A stretch of DNA of 64,000 nucleotides from Myxococcaceae bacterium. Lineage in GTDB: Bacteria > Myxococcota > Myxococcia > Myxococcales > Myxococcaceae. The notes under the pieces were generated by a model. The model saw only the letters and a program-made list of their open reading frames with translations. It did no database searches and had not been told where the DNA came from. Each line of letters opens with the position of its first letter. Positions within the stretch are counted from its first letter, which is position 1. This document shows, one piece after another, positions 56,567 to 64,000 of this stretch. The translations under genes were made by a program, and so were the position numbers. The stretch is taken from the NCBI GenBank assembly GCA_019686135.1, contig JADGHL010000005.1, positions 38,415-102,414 of the forward strand, in the 5' to 3' direction.

Positions 56567-57657
56567 GCGACCCAGGGCTCGATGCGATCAACGTCGTCCA
56601 CCTCGGGCGGGTCGAATACGAGGACGGGCTGGTGCTGCAGGAGCGGTTCTTCAAGGCGCGCCAGCAGGGGCTCATCGGCGACGTGCTGTTGCTCCTCGAG
56701 CACTCCCCGGTGCTGACCCTGGGGCGCGCGGCGAAGCCGGCGAACATCCTCCTTCCGCGGCCCGCGCTGCAGAAGATGGGCTTCGAGGTCTTCGAGACCA
56801 ACCGCGGCGGCGACGTCACGTACCACGGGCCCGGTCAGCTCGTGGGGTATCCCATCTTCAAGCTCGACGGCGCGCGGCAGGACGTGCGCCGCTACGTCCG
56901 CGACCTCGAGGAGGCGCTGATCCGCACGGTGGCGAAGTGGGGCATCACCGCCGGGCGCATCCCGAAGCTGACCGGCGTATGGCTGGGCGATGAGACCTCG
57001 CCGGATGCACGGAAGATCGCGGCGATCGGTGTGCACATCGCGCGGTGGATCACCAGCCACGGCTTCGCGCTCAACGTGAACACCGATCTGTCGCACTTCC
57101 GGGTGATCGTCCCCTGCGGCATCCAGGAGAAGGGCGTCACCTCCATCGCCGCGGAGATCGGCCGAGAGGTGCCCCTGGCCGAGGTCGAATCCGAGGTCGC
57201 CTCCCACTTCGCCGCGCTGTTCGGAAAGCCGTTGCGGCACCTGTGGCCCGAGCGCCGGACGATCTCCGTCGCGGTGACGAAGGGGCAGGGGGACGACGCG
57301 AAGGTGCTTCTGCTCAAGCGCACGCCGGAGCGGGGCGGGTTCTGGCAGCTGGTGACCGGAACGGTGGAGTCCGGCGAGACGCCGAATGCGGCGGCGGCGC
57401 GCGAAGTGCGCGAGGAGACCGGCCGCGCGCTGGAGGTCCGGCCGCTCGACTACGTGCACGCGTTCGCGTTCGGCGAGACGACCCCACCGGGCCTCGTGGA
57501 GGAGACCGCCTTCGCCGCCGCGTGGCCGGACGATGCGCCGGTGTCGATCGACCCGCGCGAGCACACGGAGCTGGCGTGGGTCAGCGTGGCCGAAGCAATG
57601 GAGCGGCTACCCTTCGCCGGGCTCCGGATCGCCTCACGGCGCGCGTTGGTGCGCTAG
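56563..57657 (+). CDS. lipB: Octanoyltransferase fused to a Nudix domain
   Basis: A 364-residue fusion. Residues about 1-225 are LipB, which moves octanoyl from ACP to E2/GcvH. It shows the RGGDVTYHGPGQLVGYPIFK motif, Lys151 in KIAAIGVHI and nucleophile Cys185 in VPCGI. Residues about 232-364 are a Nudix hydrolase with box GTVESGETPNAAAAREVREE continuing TG, plus a typical core. The join may let the enzyme clear a nucleotide or CoA by-product, or it is a fusion of convenience. GTG 56563 follows GGAAGGGAG. It overlaps the TPR/zinc-finger gene, so it is the end of the lipA operon. Confidence 0.92.
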   Translation: MSDPGLDAINVVHLGRVEYEDGLVLQERFFKARQQGLIGDVLLLLEHSPVLTLGRAAKPANILLPRPALQKMGFEVFETNRGGDVTYHGPGQLVGYPIFKLDGARQDVRRYVRDLEEALIRTVAKWGITAGRIPKLTGVWLGDETSPDARKIAAIGVHIARWITSHGFALNVNTDLSHFRVIVPCGIQEKGVTSIAAEIGREVPLAEVESEVASHFAALFGKPLRHLWPERRTISVAVTKGQGDDAKVLLLKRTPERGGFWQLVTGTVESGETPNAAAAREVREETGRALEVRPLDYVHAFAFGETTPPGLVEETAFAAAWPDDAPVSIDPREHTELAWVSVAEAMERLPFAGLRIASRRALVR

Positions 57658-57792
57658 CGGCGGCAGGTCAAGACTTTTTGTGGAGAAATTGTAGAAATTC
57701 AGTCAGAGCGGCCACATTTGGGCACTTCTGCGCGAAAACAACTTCAGCGACGAGCGCAATACGCCTTCCGTACCATCCCGTTCGGAGGGCCT

Positions 57793-58875
57793 ATGAAACT
57801 CATCGCGCAATTGTTGGTTGTCGGCTTTCTCGCAGGTTGTGGCGTTGGAACGGATGGCACCGCTCAGCTCGAGGCGGTTTCCAGCGGGGCGGTCGGGCAG
57901 GCGCTGAACGCCGGCCATGGCCACGGTCACGGCCACGCTGCATTCAAGGTCAAGAACGTCGACTTCTACGTCGATCTCCCGGGCATCGGGAATCACCTCA
58001 AGGTGGCCACCCGCGTCTATGAGCCGCACAACGGCAAGGCACGGTCGGTGGTGCAGCTGGCGCTCCACGGCGCGACCTACGACGGCCGCTACTGGGAGAT
58101 CCCGGAGATCAACGGCGTCTCGTACTCCTACGCGGAGGACATGGCGTCCCGCGGCTACATCGTGGTGGTGATGGATCAGCTGGGCGCCGGGCAGAGCGAC
58201 AAGCCGGACGGAGATCTGTTCGGCCTCGCCGAGGCGGGCAGCGCGCTGTACCAGGTGGGCGAGCAGATCCGCCAGCACATCGGCAAGCACCGCGCGCTGG
58301 TCTACGTGGGTCACTCCAACGGGTCGGTGACGTCGCTGTGGTCGCAGGGCATCTACGGCGGCGCGGACGCGGTGATCACCACCGGCTGGGTCCACGGCTA
58401 CCGCGGGCTGCCGGTGGACCCGAACGATCCGGTCTTCCAGCAGGCGCTGTCGACCCCGTACATCCATCTGCCGGGTGAAGCGCGGCAGGGTCTGTTCTAT
58501 TTTCCGCCGCAGACCGATCCGGACCTGATCGCCTACGACAATGCCAACCTGAACAACGCGATGCCCCGTCACCAGTTCCTCGACCTGATCGGCGTGCACG
58601 CGGACATCACCAACCTCGGCCCGGGCGGGATGACCACCCTGACGAAGACCCAGCTGATCACCGTCCCGGTGCTCGTCCAGGCCGGCAACCAGGACTTCGC
58701 GATCGCCCCCGCTTCCACCGTGAACGACCCGCCCACCGAGGCCGGCTTCTTCCCCAGCTCGCCGTCGGTGACCGTCCAGTCGCTCGACCAGATGGGTCAC
58801 TCGTTCAACGGCCACTTCACCCACGACGAATCGTGGGATGCAATCGACGCGTGGCTGACGGCCACCTTCCCGTGA
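57793..58875 (+). CDS. Secreted alpha/beta-hydrolase lipoprotein
   Basis: A 360-residue predicted lipoprotein. Signal peptide LIAQLLVVGFLAGC gives a lipidated Cys16. A His-rich stretch HGHGHGH follows near residue 46. The alpha/beta-hydrolase core has nucleophile motif GHSNGS (G-x-S-x-G), with VVVMDQLGAGQSDKP earlier and a late His region LDQMGHSFNGHF. Esterase or lipase activity is inferred; substrate unknown. ATG 57793 follows GGAGGG. The 135-base leader (57658-57792) is AT-rich in part, but no clear -35/-10 pair was found. A small soluble gene follows seven bases later. Confidence 0.82.
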   Translation: MKLIAQLLVVGFLAGCGVGTDGTAQLEAVSSGAVGQALNAGHGHGHGHAAFKVKNVDFYVDLPGIGNHLKVATRVYEPHNGKARSVVQLALHGATYDGRYWEIPEINGVSYSYAEDMASRGYIVVVMDQLGAGQSDKPDGDLFGLAEAGSALYQVGEQIRQHIGKHRALVYVGHSNGSVTSLWSQGIYGGADAVITTGWVHGYRGLPVDPNDPVFQQALSTPYIHLPGEARQGLFYFPPQTDPDLIAYDNANLNNAMPRHQFLDLIGVHADITNLGPGGMTTLTKTQLITVPVLVQAGNQDFAIAPASTVNDPPTEAGFFPSSPSVTVQSLDQMGHSFNGHFTHDESWDAIDAWLTATFP

Positions 58876-58882
58876 GGACGAC

Positions 58883-59341
58883 ATGTACTTCTACGATCAC
58901 AACCAGCCCATGGGCCTCGCCGTCTGGTTGTTCGACAAGATGACCGACGCCGACTGGGACCTGCACTTCAAGCACCTCGAGGACATGGCCACCTGGTCGG
59001 AGAAGTCCGGGGTGCGGCCGGCCGTGTTGCTGATCCCCAAGGGGTTCGACATGCCCCCCACCGAACGCCGCACCCGGCTCACCGAGCTGACCAATCAGCC
59101 CGGGTACGATCCGTACGTGGCCTTCGTCGCGCCGAACAAGGCGATCCAGACCGTGCTGACGCTCTTCTCGTGGTTCCAGAAGAAGCCGAAGTACGACACC
59201 TCCTTCGTCGCCTCGGCGGCCGACGGCATCGCGTGGCTGGAGAAGATGCGCGGCGCGAAGCTCCCGATGCTTCAGGTGATGCTCAACGACGTCTACAAGC
59301 GAGCGGGAGTGCAGGCCGGCCCGGAGGCGGGCGTGGCCTGA
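58883..59341 (+). CDS. SpoIIAA/STAS-like small protein (tentative)
   Basis: A 152-residue cytoplasmic protein. Pattern features such as VWLFDKMTDADWDLHFKHLE, VLLIPKGFDMPP, VAFVAPNKAIQTVLTLFSWF and IAWLEKM resemble SpoIIAA-like/STAS-fold domains found in Myxococcota, but the match is weak and from memory of patterns only. It starts seven bases after the secreted hydrolase, so it is probably co-transcribed. A strong terminator follows. Function unknown. Confidence 0.5.
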   Translation: MYFYDHNQPMGLAVWLFDKMTDADWDLHFKHLEDMATWSEKSGVRPAVLLIPKGFDMPPTERRTRLTELTNQPGYDPYVAFVAPNKAIQTVLTLFSWFQKKPKYDTSFVASAADGIAWLEKMRGAKLPMLQVMLNDVYKRAGVQAGPEAGVA

Positions 59342-59368
59342 GCCGGCGCGGACCGGATTGTCCTAAGG

Positions 59369-59406
59369 CCCGTGTCCCCCTCCGAGGGGACGCGGGTCAC
59401 TTTTTT
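59369..59406 (+). terminator. Intrinsic terminator after the hydrolase operon
   Basis: CCCGTGTCCCC (59369-59379) pairs with GGGGACGCGGG (59386-59396), one wobble, six-base loop, followed four bases later by six T residues (59401-59406). The strongest terminator in the window. Confidence 0.85.
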
Positions 59407-60350
59407 CAGGCCGTGAGCACCATCTGCTCGCGCGCGGCGACGGCCTCGGGCCGGTACTTGCGCACCTCGCGGAGCATCTTCTCCATGCCCTCGTCGTCGC
59501 GGGTCGGGTCGTGGTGGAAGAGCACCAGCCGCTTGACCCCGGCGGTGTCCGCGGCGGCCACCGCGGCCTGCCAGGTGGAGTGTCCCCAGCCGGTCCTGGG
59601 CGGGCCGGCGCGGCCGCGGTACTCGTCCTCGGTGTACATCGCGTCGTAGATGAGCAGGTCCGCGCCACGGCTGAACTCGTAGAAGCGCTCGTCCAGCTTC
59701 GACCCGTGCTCGATGTCGGTCGCGTATACGACCGACTTGCCCTTGTAGTCGATGCGGTAGCCGAGGTTCCCGCCGGGGTGGTTGAGCTCGATCGCGCTGA
59801 TCTTCGCGCCGCCGATCTCCAGAGTCTGCCCGCTGGAGAACTCGCGGTACTCGACGTGTGCCCGGAACACCATCTCCGCGGTGACCGGGAAATAGGGCTG
59901 CACCATCTGGCCGGCGAGGATCTCCTTGATCCCCAGCCCGTTCCGTGACGGCCCGTAGACCACGAACGCGTTCTTCGGGTTGAACATCGGCGTGAAGAAC
60001 GGCAGGCCCTGCAGGTGGTCGTAGTGGTAGTGGCTGACGAAGATCGCCGCCTTCGTGCCCTCCCGTCCGAAGGACTCGCCCAGTCCGCGCGCGCCCGACC
60101 CGAGGTCGAAGATCACCAGCTGATCGCCGAAGCGGACCTCCACACACGGGGTGTTGCCGCCGAAGCGCCGGGTGGCCGTCCCCGGGGAGGGGATGGAGCC
60201 GCGGACGCCCCAGAACCTCACCCGGATTCCGTCGGTGCGACGGGAAGGCCGGGCCTTCGTGCGGGTGCGCGAACGCCGGGCAGGCCGGGCGGCGCGGCGC
60301 CGCTCAGCCGACCTTCGCTTTTTCGTCGTCGTCCTCTGCGTGGAGCTCAA
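59406..60350 (-). CDS. MBL-fold metallo-hydrolase with basic N-terminal tail
   Basis: A 314-residue metallo-beta-lactamase-fold hydrolase, likely a phosphodiesterase. Features are VRFWGVRGSIPSPG and the metal motif FVSHYHYDHLQG, with later metal sites in ELNHPGG, YATDIEHG and LFHHDP. About 40 N-terminal residues are highly basic (Arg/Lys-rich) with no known domain. TTG 60350 gives the basic tail; an internal GTG at residue 43 would remove it and match the usual family start. The gene overlaps the ribA 3' end by 47 bases if the tail is real. The start is therefore the main uncertainty. Confidence 0.78.
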   Translation of the reverse strand: MSSTQRTTTKKRRSAERRRAARPARRSRTRTKARPSRRTDGIRVRFWGVRGSIPSPGTATRRFGGNTPCVEVRFGDQLVIFDLGSGARGLGESFGREGTKAAIFVSHYHYDHLQGLPFFTPMFNPKNAFVVYGPSRNGLGIKEILAGQMVQPYFPVTAEMVFRAHVEYREFSSGQTLEIGGAKISAIELNHPGGNLGYRIDYKGKSVVYATDIEHGSKLDERFYEFSRGADLLIYDAMYTEDEYRGRAGPPRTGWGHSTWQAAVAAADTAGVKRLVLFHHDPTRDDEGMEKMLREVRKYRPEAVAAREQMVLTA

Positions 60351-60966
60351 TGAGGTGTCCGGAGCGCTCTCGCTTCGTGCGCAAGTAGTCCACGTTATGC
60401 GGATTGTGCACCGTTCGGGAAGCGATTCGACGCCGCACTGGGATACCTTCGTCGACGAGCCCCGCGATCTTCAAGGGGTTGTTGGTGATGAGCTCGACCG
60501 ACCGGACCCCGAGCTGCCGGAGGATCTCCGCCGCCACGTCGTACCGGCGCAGATCGTCCGGGAACCCGAGCTTCTGGTTCGCCTCGTAGGTGTCCAGCCC
60601 CTGCTGCTGCAGCGCGTAGGCGCGGATCTTGTTGCCGAGGCCGATCCCGCGGCCCTCCTGGCGGAGGTAGACGAGAACGCCGGTGCCGTGGGCGGTGATG
60701 AGGTCCAGCGCGGCGTCCAGCTGCTGGCGGCAGTCGCACTTGAGCGACCCGAAGACCTCGCTGGTGAGGCATTCGGAGTGGACGCGCACCGGCACACCCT
60801 CGAGCCCCTCGACGTTGCCGACCACGATGGCCACGTGTTCGACGCCGGTGCGCTTCTCCCGGAACACCACGGTGCGCAGGATGCCGCGCGAAGTCGGTAC
60901 GTCCGCCTCGGCGTATCGCTCGACCAGCGCGCTCTTCTTCCGCAGCACCTTCGATCCGTCGGACAT
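60304..60966 (-). CDS. ribA: GTP cyclohydrolase II
   Basis: RibA opens the GTP imidazole ring in the first step of riboflavin synthesis. The 220-residue protein has the zinc cysteines Cys66, Cys77 and Cys79 (ECLTSEVFGSLKCDC), the GTP/catalytic segment YLRQEGRGIGLGNKIRAYAL, and TNNPLKIAGL near the C-terminus. It is a stand-alone RibA, not fused to RibB. ATG 60966 follows GGAGAG, and a promoter is visible upstream. No FMN riboswitch is seen. It probably shares a transcript with the MBL gene downstream. Confidence 0.94.
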   Translation of the reverse strand: MSDGSKVLRKKSALVERYAEADVPTSRGILRTVVFREKRTGVEHVAIVVGNVEGLEGVPVRVHSECLTSEVFGSLKCDCRQQLDAALDLITAHGTGVLVYLRQEGRGIGLGNKIRAYALQQQGLDTYEANQKLGFPDDLRRYDVAAEILRQLGVRSVELITNNPLKIAGLVDEGIPVRRRIASRTVHNPHNVDYLRTKRERSGHLIELHAEDDDEKAKVG

Positions 60967-60984
60967 CGTGATCTCTCCCGCGTC

Positions 60985-61013
60985 TCTATAAGGCAGCGTG
61001 ACGCCCGGACCAA
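60985..61013 (-). promoter_or_regulatory. Predicted promoter of ribA
   Basis: On the minus strand TTGGTC (61013-61008), a 17-base spacer and TATAGA (60990-60985), 18 bases before the start. Confidence 0.5.
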
Positions 61014-61069
61014 CAGGATCCGAGGCGACCTTATTGATGCCCGAGGCGCGTTTTGGTTACGCCCGCTCG

Positions 61070-62275
61070 TCAGGCTGCCCAGCTCACCGGGATGAGCTCC
61101 ACCGGATCGCCCGGTTCGAGGCGGGTGGCGTCCTTCGGGAACACCATGAGGTGCGTGGCCCGGGTGGTGGAGCGCAGTGACCCGGACAGTTGCGTGGGCA
61201 GCGGCTTCGCCCACAGCGCTCCGTCCCGCACCTCCACGGTGGCGCGCAGGAAATGCGTGAGCCCGGCGGGCTTGTGCTGCGCGACGGCGACGCGGCCCGG
61301 CACACGCGGCGTGAGCGCCTGCTGATGCCCGAGCATCCGCCGGAGCGCGGGCAGCACGAACACCTCGAACGTCACCAACGACGAGGCGGGATTGCCCGGC
61401 AGCCCGAAGTAAAGCGCCGACCCGAGCGTGCCGAACAACAGCGGCTTGCCGGGTTTGATCGCCACCTTCCAGAAGTGCACCTGGACGCCGAGGGCCTCGA
61501 GCGCGTCGCGGACGAAGTCTCGCTCGCCCACCGAGACCCCGGCGCTGGAGAGGACCAGGTCGAAGCCGCGGGTCCGTTCGAAGAGCGCGCGGACCTCTGC
61601 CGGATCGTCCCGGGCGATGCCGAGGATCGTCGGCTCCCCGCCGGCGCGCTTCACCGCCAACGCCAGGGCCGGCGCGTTGGTGTCGACGATGCGGTCGCCG
61701 GGGGCCTCGTCGTAGCGGCACAGCTCGTCGCCGGTGGAGAGGAGCGCCACCTTCGGACGGCGCGGGACCGGCACCTCCCCGATGCCCTGCGCGTACAACA
61801 GCGCCGCCTCGGGGATGCCGATCGGCGTGCCCAATGGGAGCAGGACCGCGCCCTGCCGCGCGTCGCCGCCCTTCGGCCGGACGAAGGTTCCCGCCGTCAC
61901 CGCTTCGTGGATCTCCACCCGGGCCCCGTCGTCCAGCGCGCGGGTCTTCTCCTGCATCACCACCGCGTCCGCGCCCGGAGGAAGCGGCGCGCCGGTCATC
62001 ACCCGGGTGGCCTCGCCGGGGCCGATCGCCCGCTTCGGCATTTGCCCGGCGTAGACGGTCTCCACCACCTTCAGCGTGACGGGGGCACCGGACACGTCCG
62101 CGCTCCGCACCGCGTAGCCGTCCATCGCCGAGTTGTCCCAGGGGGGAAGGGTGCGTTCGGCGACCACCTCTGCGGCCAGCGCCCGCCCCAACGCATCCGC
62201 CACCGGAACCGTCTGGGCCGAAAGCGTCGGGGTCTTCTCCAGAATCCACCGCTGCGCGTCGTCGGCGTCGGTCAT
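61070..62275 (-). CDS. moeA: Molybdopterin molybdenumtransferase
   Basis: MoeA inserts molybdate into adenylated molybdopterin, the last step of molybdenum-cofactor synthesis. The roughly 401-residue protein has the N-terminal segment LPPWDNSAMDGYAVRSADV, VMTGAPLPPGADAVV, the MoCF domain with LLSTGDEL, DTNAPALA and SSAGVSVGERDFVRDAL, and GLPGNPASSLVTF. ATG 62275 follows AAGG; a GTG at 62281 is the alternative. moaA is 20 kb away on the same strand. Spacing to ribA (103 bases) suggests separate promoters. Confidence 0.94.
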   Translation of the reverse strand: MTDADDAQRWILEKTPTLSAQTVPVADALGRALAAEVVAERTLPPWDNSAMDGYAVRSADVSGAPVTLKVVETVYAGQMPKRAIGPGEATRVMTGAPLPPGADAVVMQEKTRALDDGARVEIHEAVTAGTFVRPKGGDARQGAVLLPLGTPIGIPEAALLYAQGIGEVPVPRRPKVALLSTGDELCRYDEAPGDRIVDTNAPALALAVKRAGGEPTILGIARDDPAEVRALFERTRGFDLVLSSAGVSVGERDFVRDALEALGVQVHFWKVAIKPGKPLLFGTLGSALYFGLPGNPASSLVTFEVFVLPALRRMLGHQQALTPRVPGRVAVAQHKPAGLTHFLRATVEVRDGALWAKPLPTQLSGSLRSTTRATHLMVFPKDATRLEPGDPVELIPVSWAA

Positions 62276-62304
62276 GTCCACCGCCTTCTCGAACGAAGGA
62301 GGGT

Positions 62305-62347
62305 TGTCAAGTCATGGTTTGACACGGTCGGGTAAGCACATTACAAG
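62305..62347 (+). promoter_or_regulatory. Promoter of the H1-like-tail gene with overlapping inverted repeat
   Basis: TTGACA (62319-62324), a 17-base spacer and TACAAG (62342-62347). The -35 is the right arm of an inverted repeat TGTCAA (62305-62310) with TTGACA (62319-62324), 8-base spacer. A regulator bound here could block the -35. An 86-base leader precedes the gene. Confidence 0.6.
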
Positions 62348-62433
62348 GGCGCGTTTTTTCTCGGCTCAGGGGGGGCTGTCCGGGGATCCGGGCCTGCGTC
62401 GGAAAGTCACGAGAAATCAAGGAGATGGCGTTC

Positions 62434-63768
62434 ATGGCGAAGCAGCCCAGGTCGGGGTCCGGGGAGTCCGCGAAGTCGGTCGTGGCGCGCGCCGCCCGCC
62501 TCGTCTGGTCCAGGGTGGTCCGCAAGAAGGAGGCACCGGCGGGTGCCTCGGCGCGCCAGGCCGCGAAGAAGGTCTCCCGGGCGGTGAAATCCGCTGCGAA
62601 AAAGGTGACCCGGGGCGCCGGGTCGAAGAAGTCCGAGAAGAAGAACCCGGTGAAGAAGGCCGAACCGAAGAAGGTTGCGGCGAAGAAGCCGGAAAAGAAG
62701 GTGGAGAAGAAGTCCGCGCGGGTGGAGAAGGCGCCCCTCACCGAGGTGGAGCAGAAGCCCGCCGCGGCGCCCGTCGCCCGGCCGCGCGCCACCAAGTTGC
62801 CGGCGGTGGGCCACCCGCTCAACAAGCGTGAGATGGAACAGCTGCTCACGGCCGGGCAGGGCCGCGGCGTCACCGGCGAGGGCAGCCTCAAGGGCCGGCT
62901 GATGGTGAAGGACGGGTTCCCGTACCTCCACGTCGTCGGCCGCGATAAGCGCGAGCTCACCTTCCTCTTGCAGGGCCCTGATCAGGAGGTCCTGCCCGCC
63001 TACGTCGACCACAAGGTGTCGGTGTCCGGGTTGATCAAGAAGACCAACAACTACGGCGGCACCGTGGACGTGCGGAAGTGGACCGCCAAGAAGCCCGAGG
63101 CGGAGGCCGAGGCGGCCGAGGCGGCGGAACAGAAGCTCCGCTTTTTGTCGCCGGGAGAGATCGAACAGCTCATCACCGGCGGCATGGGCGCGGGCCTCAC
63201 CGGCTTTGCCCGCTTCAAGGGTCAGCTGGAGATGACCGGGGATGACTTCTTCCTCGTGGCTTCCGGTGCCGGCACCCGTCAGCAGGTGTCCTTCCTGATC
63301 ACCGGCAAGGCGGCGAAGGGGCTGCGCAAGTACGTCGGCCAAACCCTGTACGTCACCGGCATCGCGGAGAAGTCATCGGGGTGGGGCGGCAAGCTCGACC
63401 TCGAGTCCTTCGACGTGCGCCCGACCGAGGGCCGCGGGATGTCCCGCGAGAACCTGCAGGTGACCCAGGTCGAGGGCCTGTCCTCGGAGCCGAAGACGGT
63501 CGACGTGGTGATCAACCAGGGTCTCTCGGTGCGGCTCACCGAGAAGGCGGGACACATCTGGGCGATCGAGCCCACCGTGGCCAAGCGGGTGGGGCTGCGC
63601 GAGGCCAACTTCGAGCCGCAGGCGAACGGGCCGGCCACCCGCGAGTTCTTCTTCACCCCGCGCAACCCGGGCACCTTCGAGGTGGAGTTCTTCCTCGCGA
63701 AGGCGTTCAACCCGGCGCAGGTGTCCAGAAGCTGCAAGCTCATCGTCAACGTGAAGACGCACGCGTAG
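62434..63768 (+). CDS. Histone-H1-like-tailed protein with duplicated domain and Ig-like C-terminus
   Basis: A 444-residue protein. Residues 1-115 are Lys/Ala/Pro-rich with AAKK/KKAEPKK repeats, like bacterial histone-H1-like tails. Two homologous units of about 90 residues follow (127-216 and 235-325; shared patterns EQLLTAGQGRGVTG / EQLITGGMGAGLTG, and VSVSGLIKK...NYGGTVDV / LYVTGIAEK...GWGGKLDL), probably OB-like beta domains. The C-terminal part (about 350-444) ends in a strand-rich NPGTFEVEFFLAKAFNPAQV pattern resembling chagasin or other Ig-like folds. ATG 62434 fits AAGGAG; ATG 62425 is too close to it. A DNA-binding role is inferred from the tail only. Confidence 0.7.
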   Translation: MAKQPRSGSGESAKSVVARAARLVWSRVVRKKEAPAGASARQAAKKVSRAVKSAAKKVTRGAGSKKSEKKNPVKKAEPKKVAAKKPEKKVEKKSARVEKAPLTEVEQKPAAAPVARPRATKLPAVGHPLNKREMEQLLTAGQGRGVTGEGSLKGRLMVKDGFPYLHVVGRDKRELTFLLQGPDQEVLPAYVDHKVSVSGLIKKTNNYGGTVDVRKWTAKKPEAEAEAAEAAEQKLRFLSPGEIEQLITGGMGAGLTGFARFKGQLEMTGDDFFLVASGAGTRQQVSFLITGKAAKGLRKYVGQTLYVTGIAEKSSGWGGKLDLESFDVRPTEGRGMSRENLQVTQVEGLSSEPKTVDVVINQGLSVRLTEKAGHIWAIEPTVAKRVGLREANFEPQANGPATREFFFTPRNPGTFEVEFFLAKAFNPAQVSRSCKLIVNVKTHA

Positions 63769-63802
63769 CGGCCGGCGCCGCGCGCTTCGGAGGGGAAGCT
63801 AC

Positions 63803-64000
63803 ATGTACAGGTTCGCAACCGTGGTGTGTGCGCTGGTCTGCGCTTCGGCGCTGGCGCAGGAGATCGGCACGGAGATCCCGCCGGGGCAGGTGCAGTCGCC
63901 GCCGCCCTCGTCCGGTCAGCCGACCAGCTATGACAATCCCTATGGGCAGCCGCCGCCCCCGCCGCCTCCGCCGGCCCCCGGTGCGCAGGCGGTCCCGGCC
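63803..64000 (+). CDS. Proline-rich secreted protein (3' end outside window)
   Basis: The first 66 codons of a gene cut by the window edge. ATG 63803 follows a strong GGAGGGG. A signal peptide (FATVVCALVCASALAQ) is followed by a short polar segment and Pro/Gln/Gly-rich low-complexity sequence, including a run of prolines. The rest is not visible, so no family is assigned. It lies 34 bases after the H1-like-tail gene and may be co-transcribed. Confidence 0.6.
   Translation, partial: MYRFATVVCALVCASALAQEIGTEIPPGQVQSPPPSSGQPTSYDNPYGQPPPPPPPPAPGAQAVPA

Overview
The window is a gene-dense, very GC-rich bacterial chromosome segment. Third-codon positions are almost all G or C, starts are ATG, GTG or TTG, and stop-start overlaps are frequent. 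The content fits a delta-proteobacterial / Myxococcota genome: choice-of-anchor-D lipoproteins, cysteine-module lipoproteins with Asp-Ala-Gly linkers, BNR-repeat lipoproteins, a hybrid PAS kinase, HD-GYP and PilZ signalling proteins, and duplicated branched-chain-type 2-oxoacid dehydrogenase E1 pairs. This is inference; no rRNA gene is present to fix the taxonomy. I see no insertion sequence, prophage, integrase or CRISPR array.

Layout. 1-4.5 kb: core metabolism (end of glmM, DoxX, then the tightly coupled pdxJ-acpS-nnrD/E-tsaE). 4.8-11.7 kb: minus-strand genes for an FAD monooxygenase, a class II glutamine amidotransferase, histidine degradation (hutI, hutU, separated by a long imperfect palindrome) and a beta-CASP nuclease. 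11.7-17.6 kb: surface lipoproteins around a divergent regulatory region, plus a Nudix hydrolase. 17.6-24.3 kb: hybrid kinase, ftsH, a small sigma-1.1-like protein, grpE and an HtrA protease (proteostasis). 24.3-31.6 kb: PilZ, GST, glutamate dehydrogenase, tRNA-Thr(CGT), a MATE exporter, and a TetR/hydroxylase divergon with a recognisable operator. 31.6-37.2 kb: a four-gene minus operon (outer-membrane-like protein, ECF sigma factor, FecR-like protein, BNR lipoprotein), probably a cell-surface signalling unit. 37.4-43.8 kb: ApaH-like phosphatase, TPP-riboswitch-controlled thiC, moaA, HD-GYP regulator, thiO. 43.9-57.7 kb: a lipoate / 2-oxoacid dehydrogenase island (lpd, E1beta-E1alpha on minus, lipA-E1beta-E2-E1alpha on plus, a TPR/zinc-finger/P-loop protein, and a lipB-Nudix fusion). 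57.8-64 kb: secreted hydrolase, MBL hydrolase, ribA, moeA, a histone-H1-like-tailed protein with duplicated domains, and the start of a proline-rich secreted protein.

How the genes work together. The island at 43.9-57.7 kb has what is needed to build and lipoylate a 2-oxoacid dehydrogenase: two E1 heterodimers, one E2, one E3, lipoyl synthase and octanoyltransferase. thiC and thiO supply thiamine for the E1 subunits. moaA and moeA belong to molybdenum-cofactor synthesis.

The best candidates for undescribed biology are the TPR / ClpX-type zinc finger / P-loop protein between E1alpha and lipB; the H1-like-tailed duplicated-domain protein near the right edge; the ECF-FecR-BNR operon; the stand-alone sigma-1.1-like protein beside grpE; and the hut intergenic palindrome. 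No single known anti-phage or biosynthetic system is evident.
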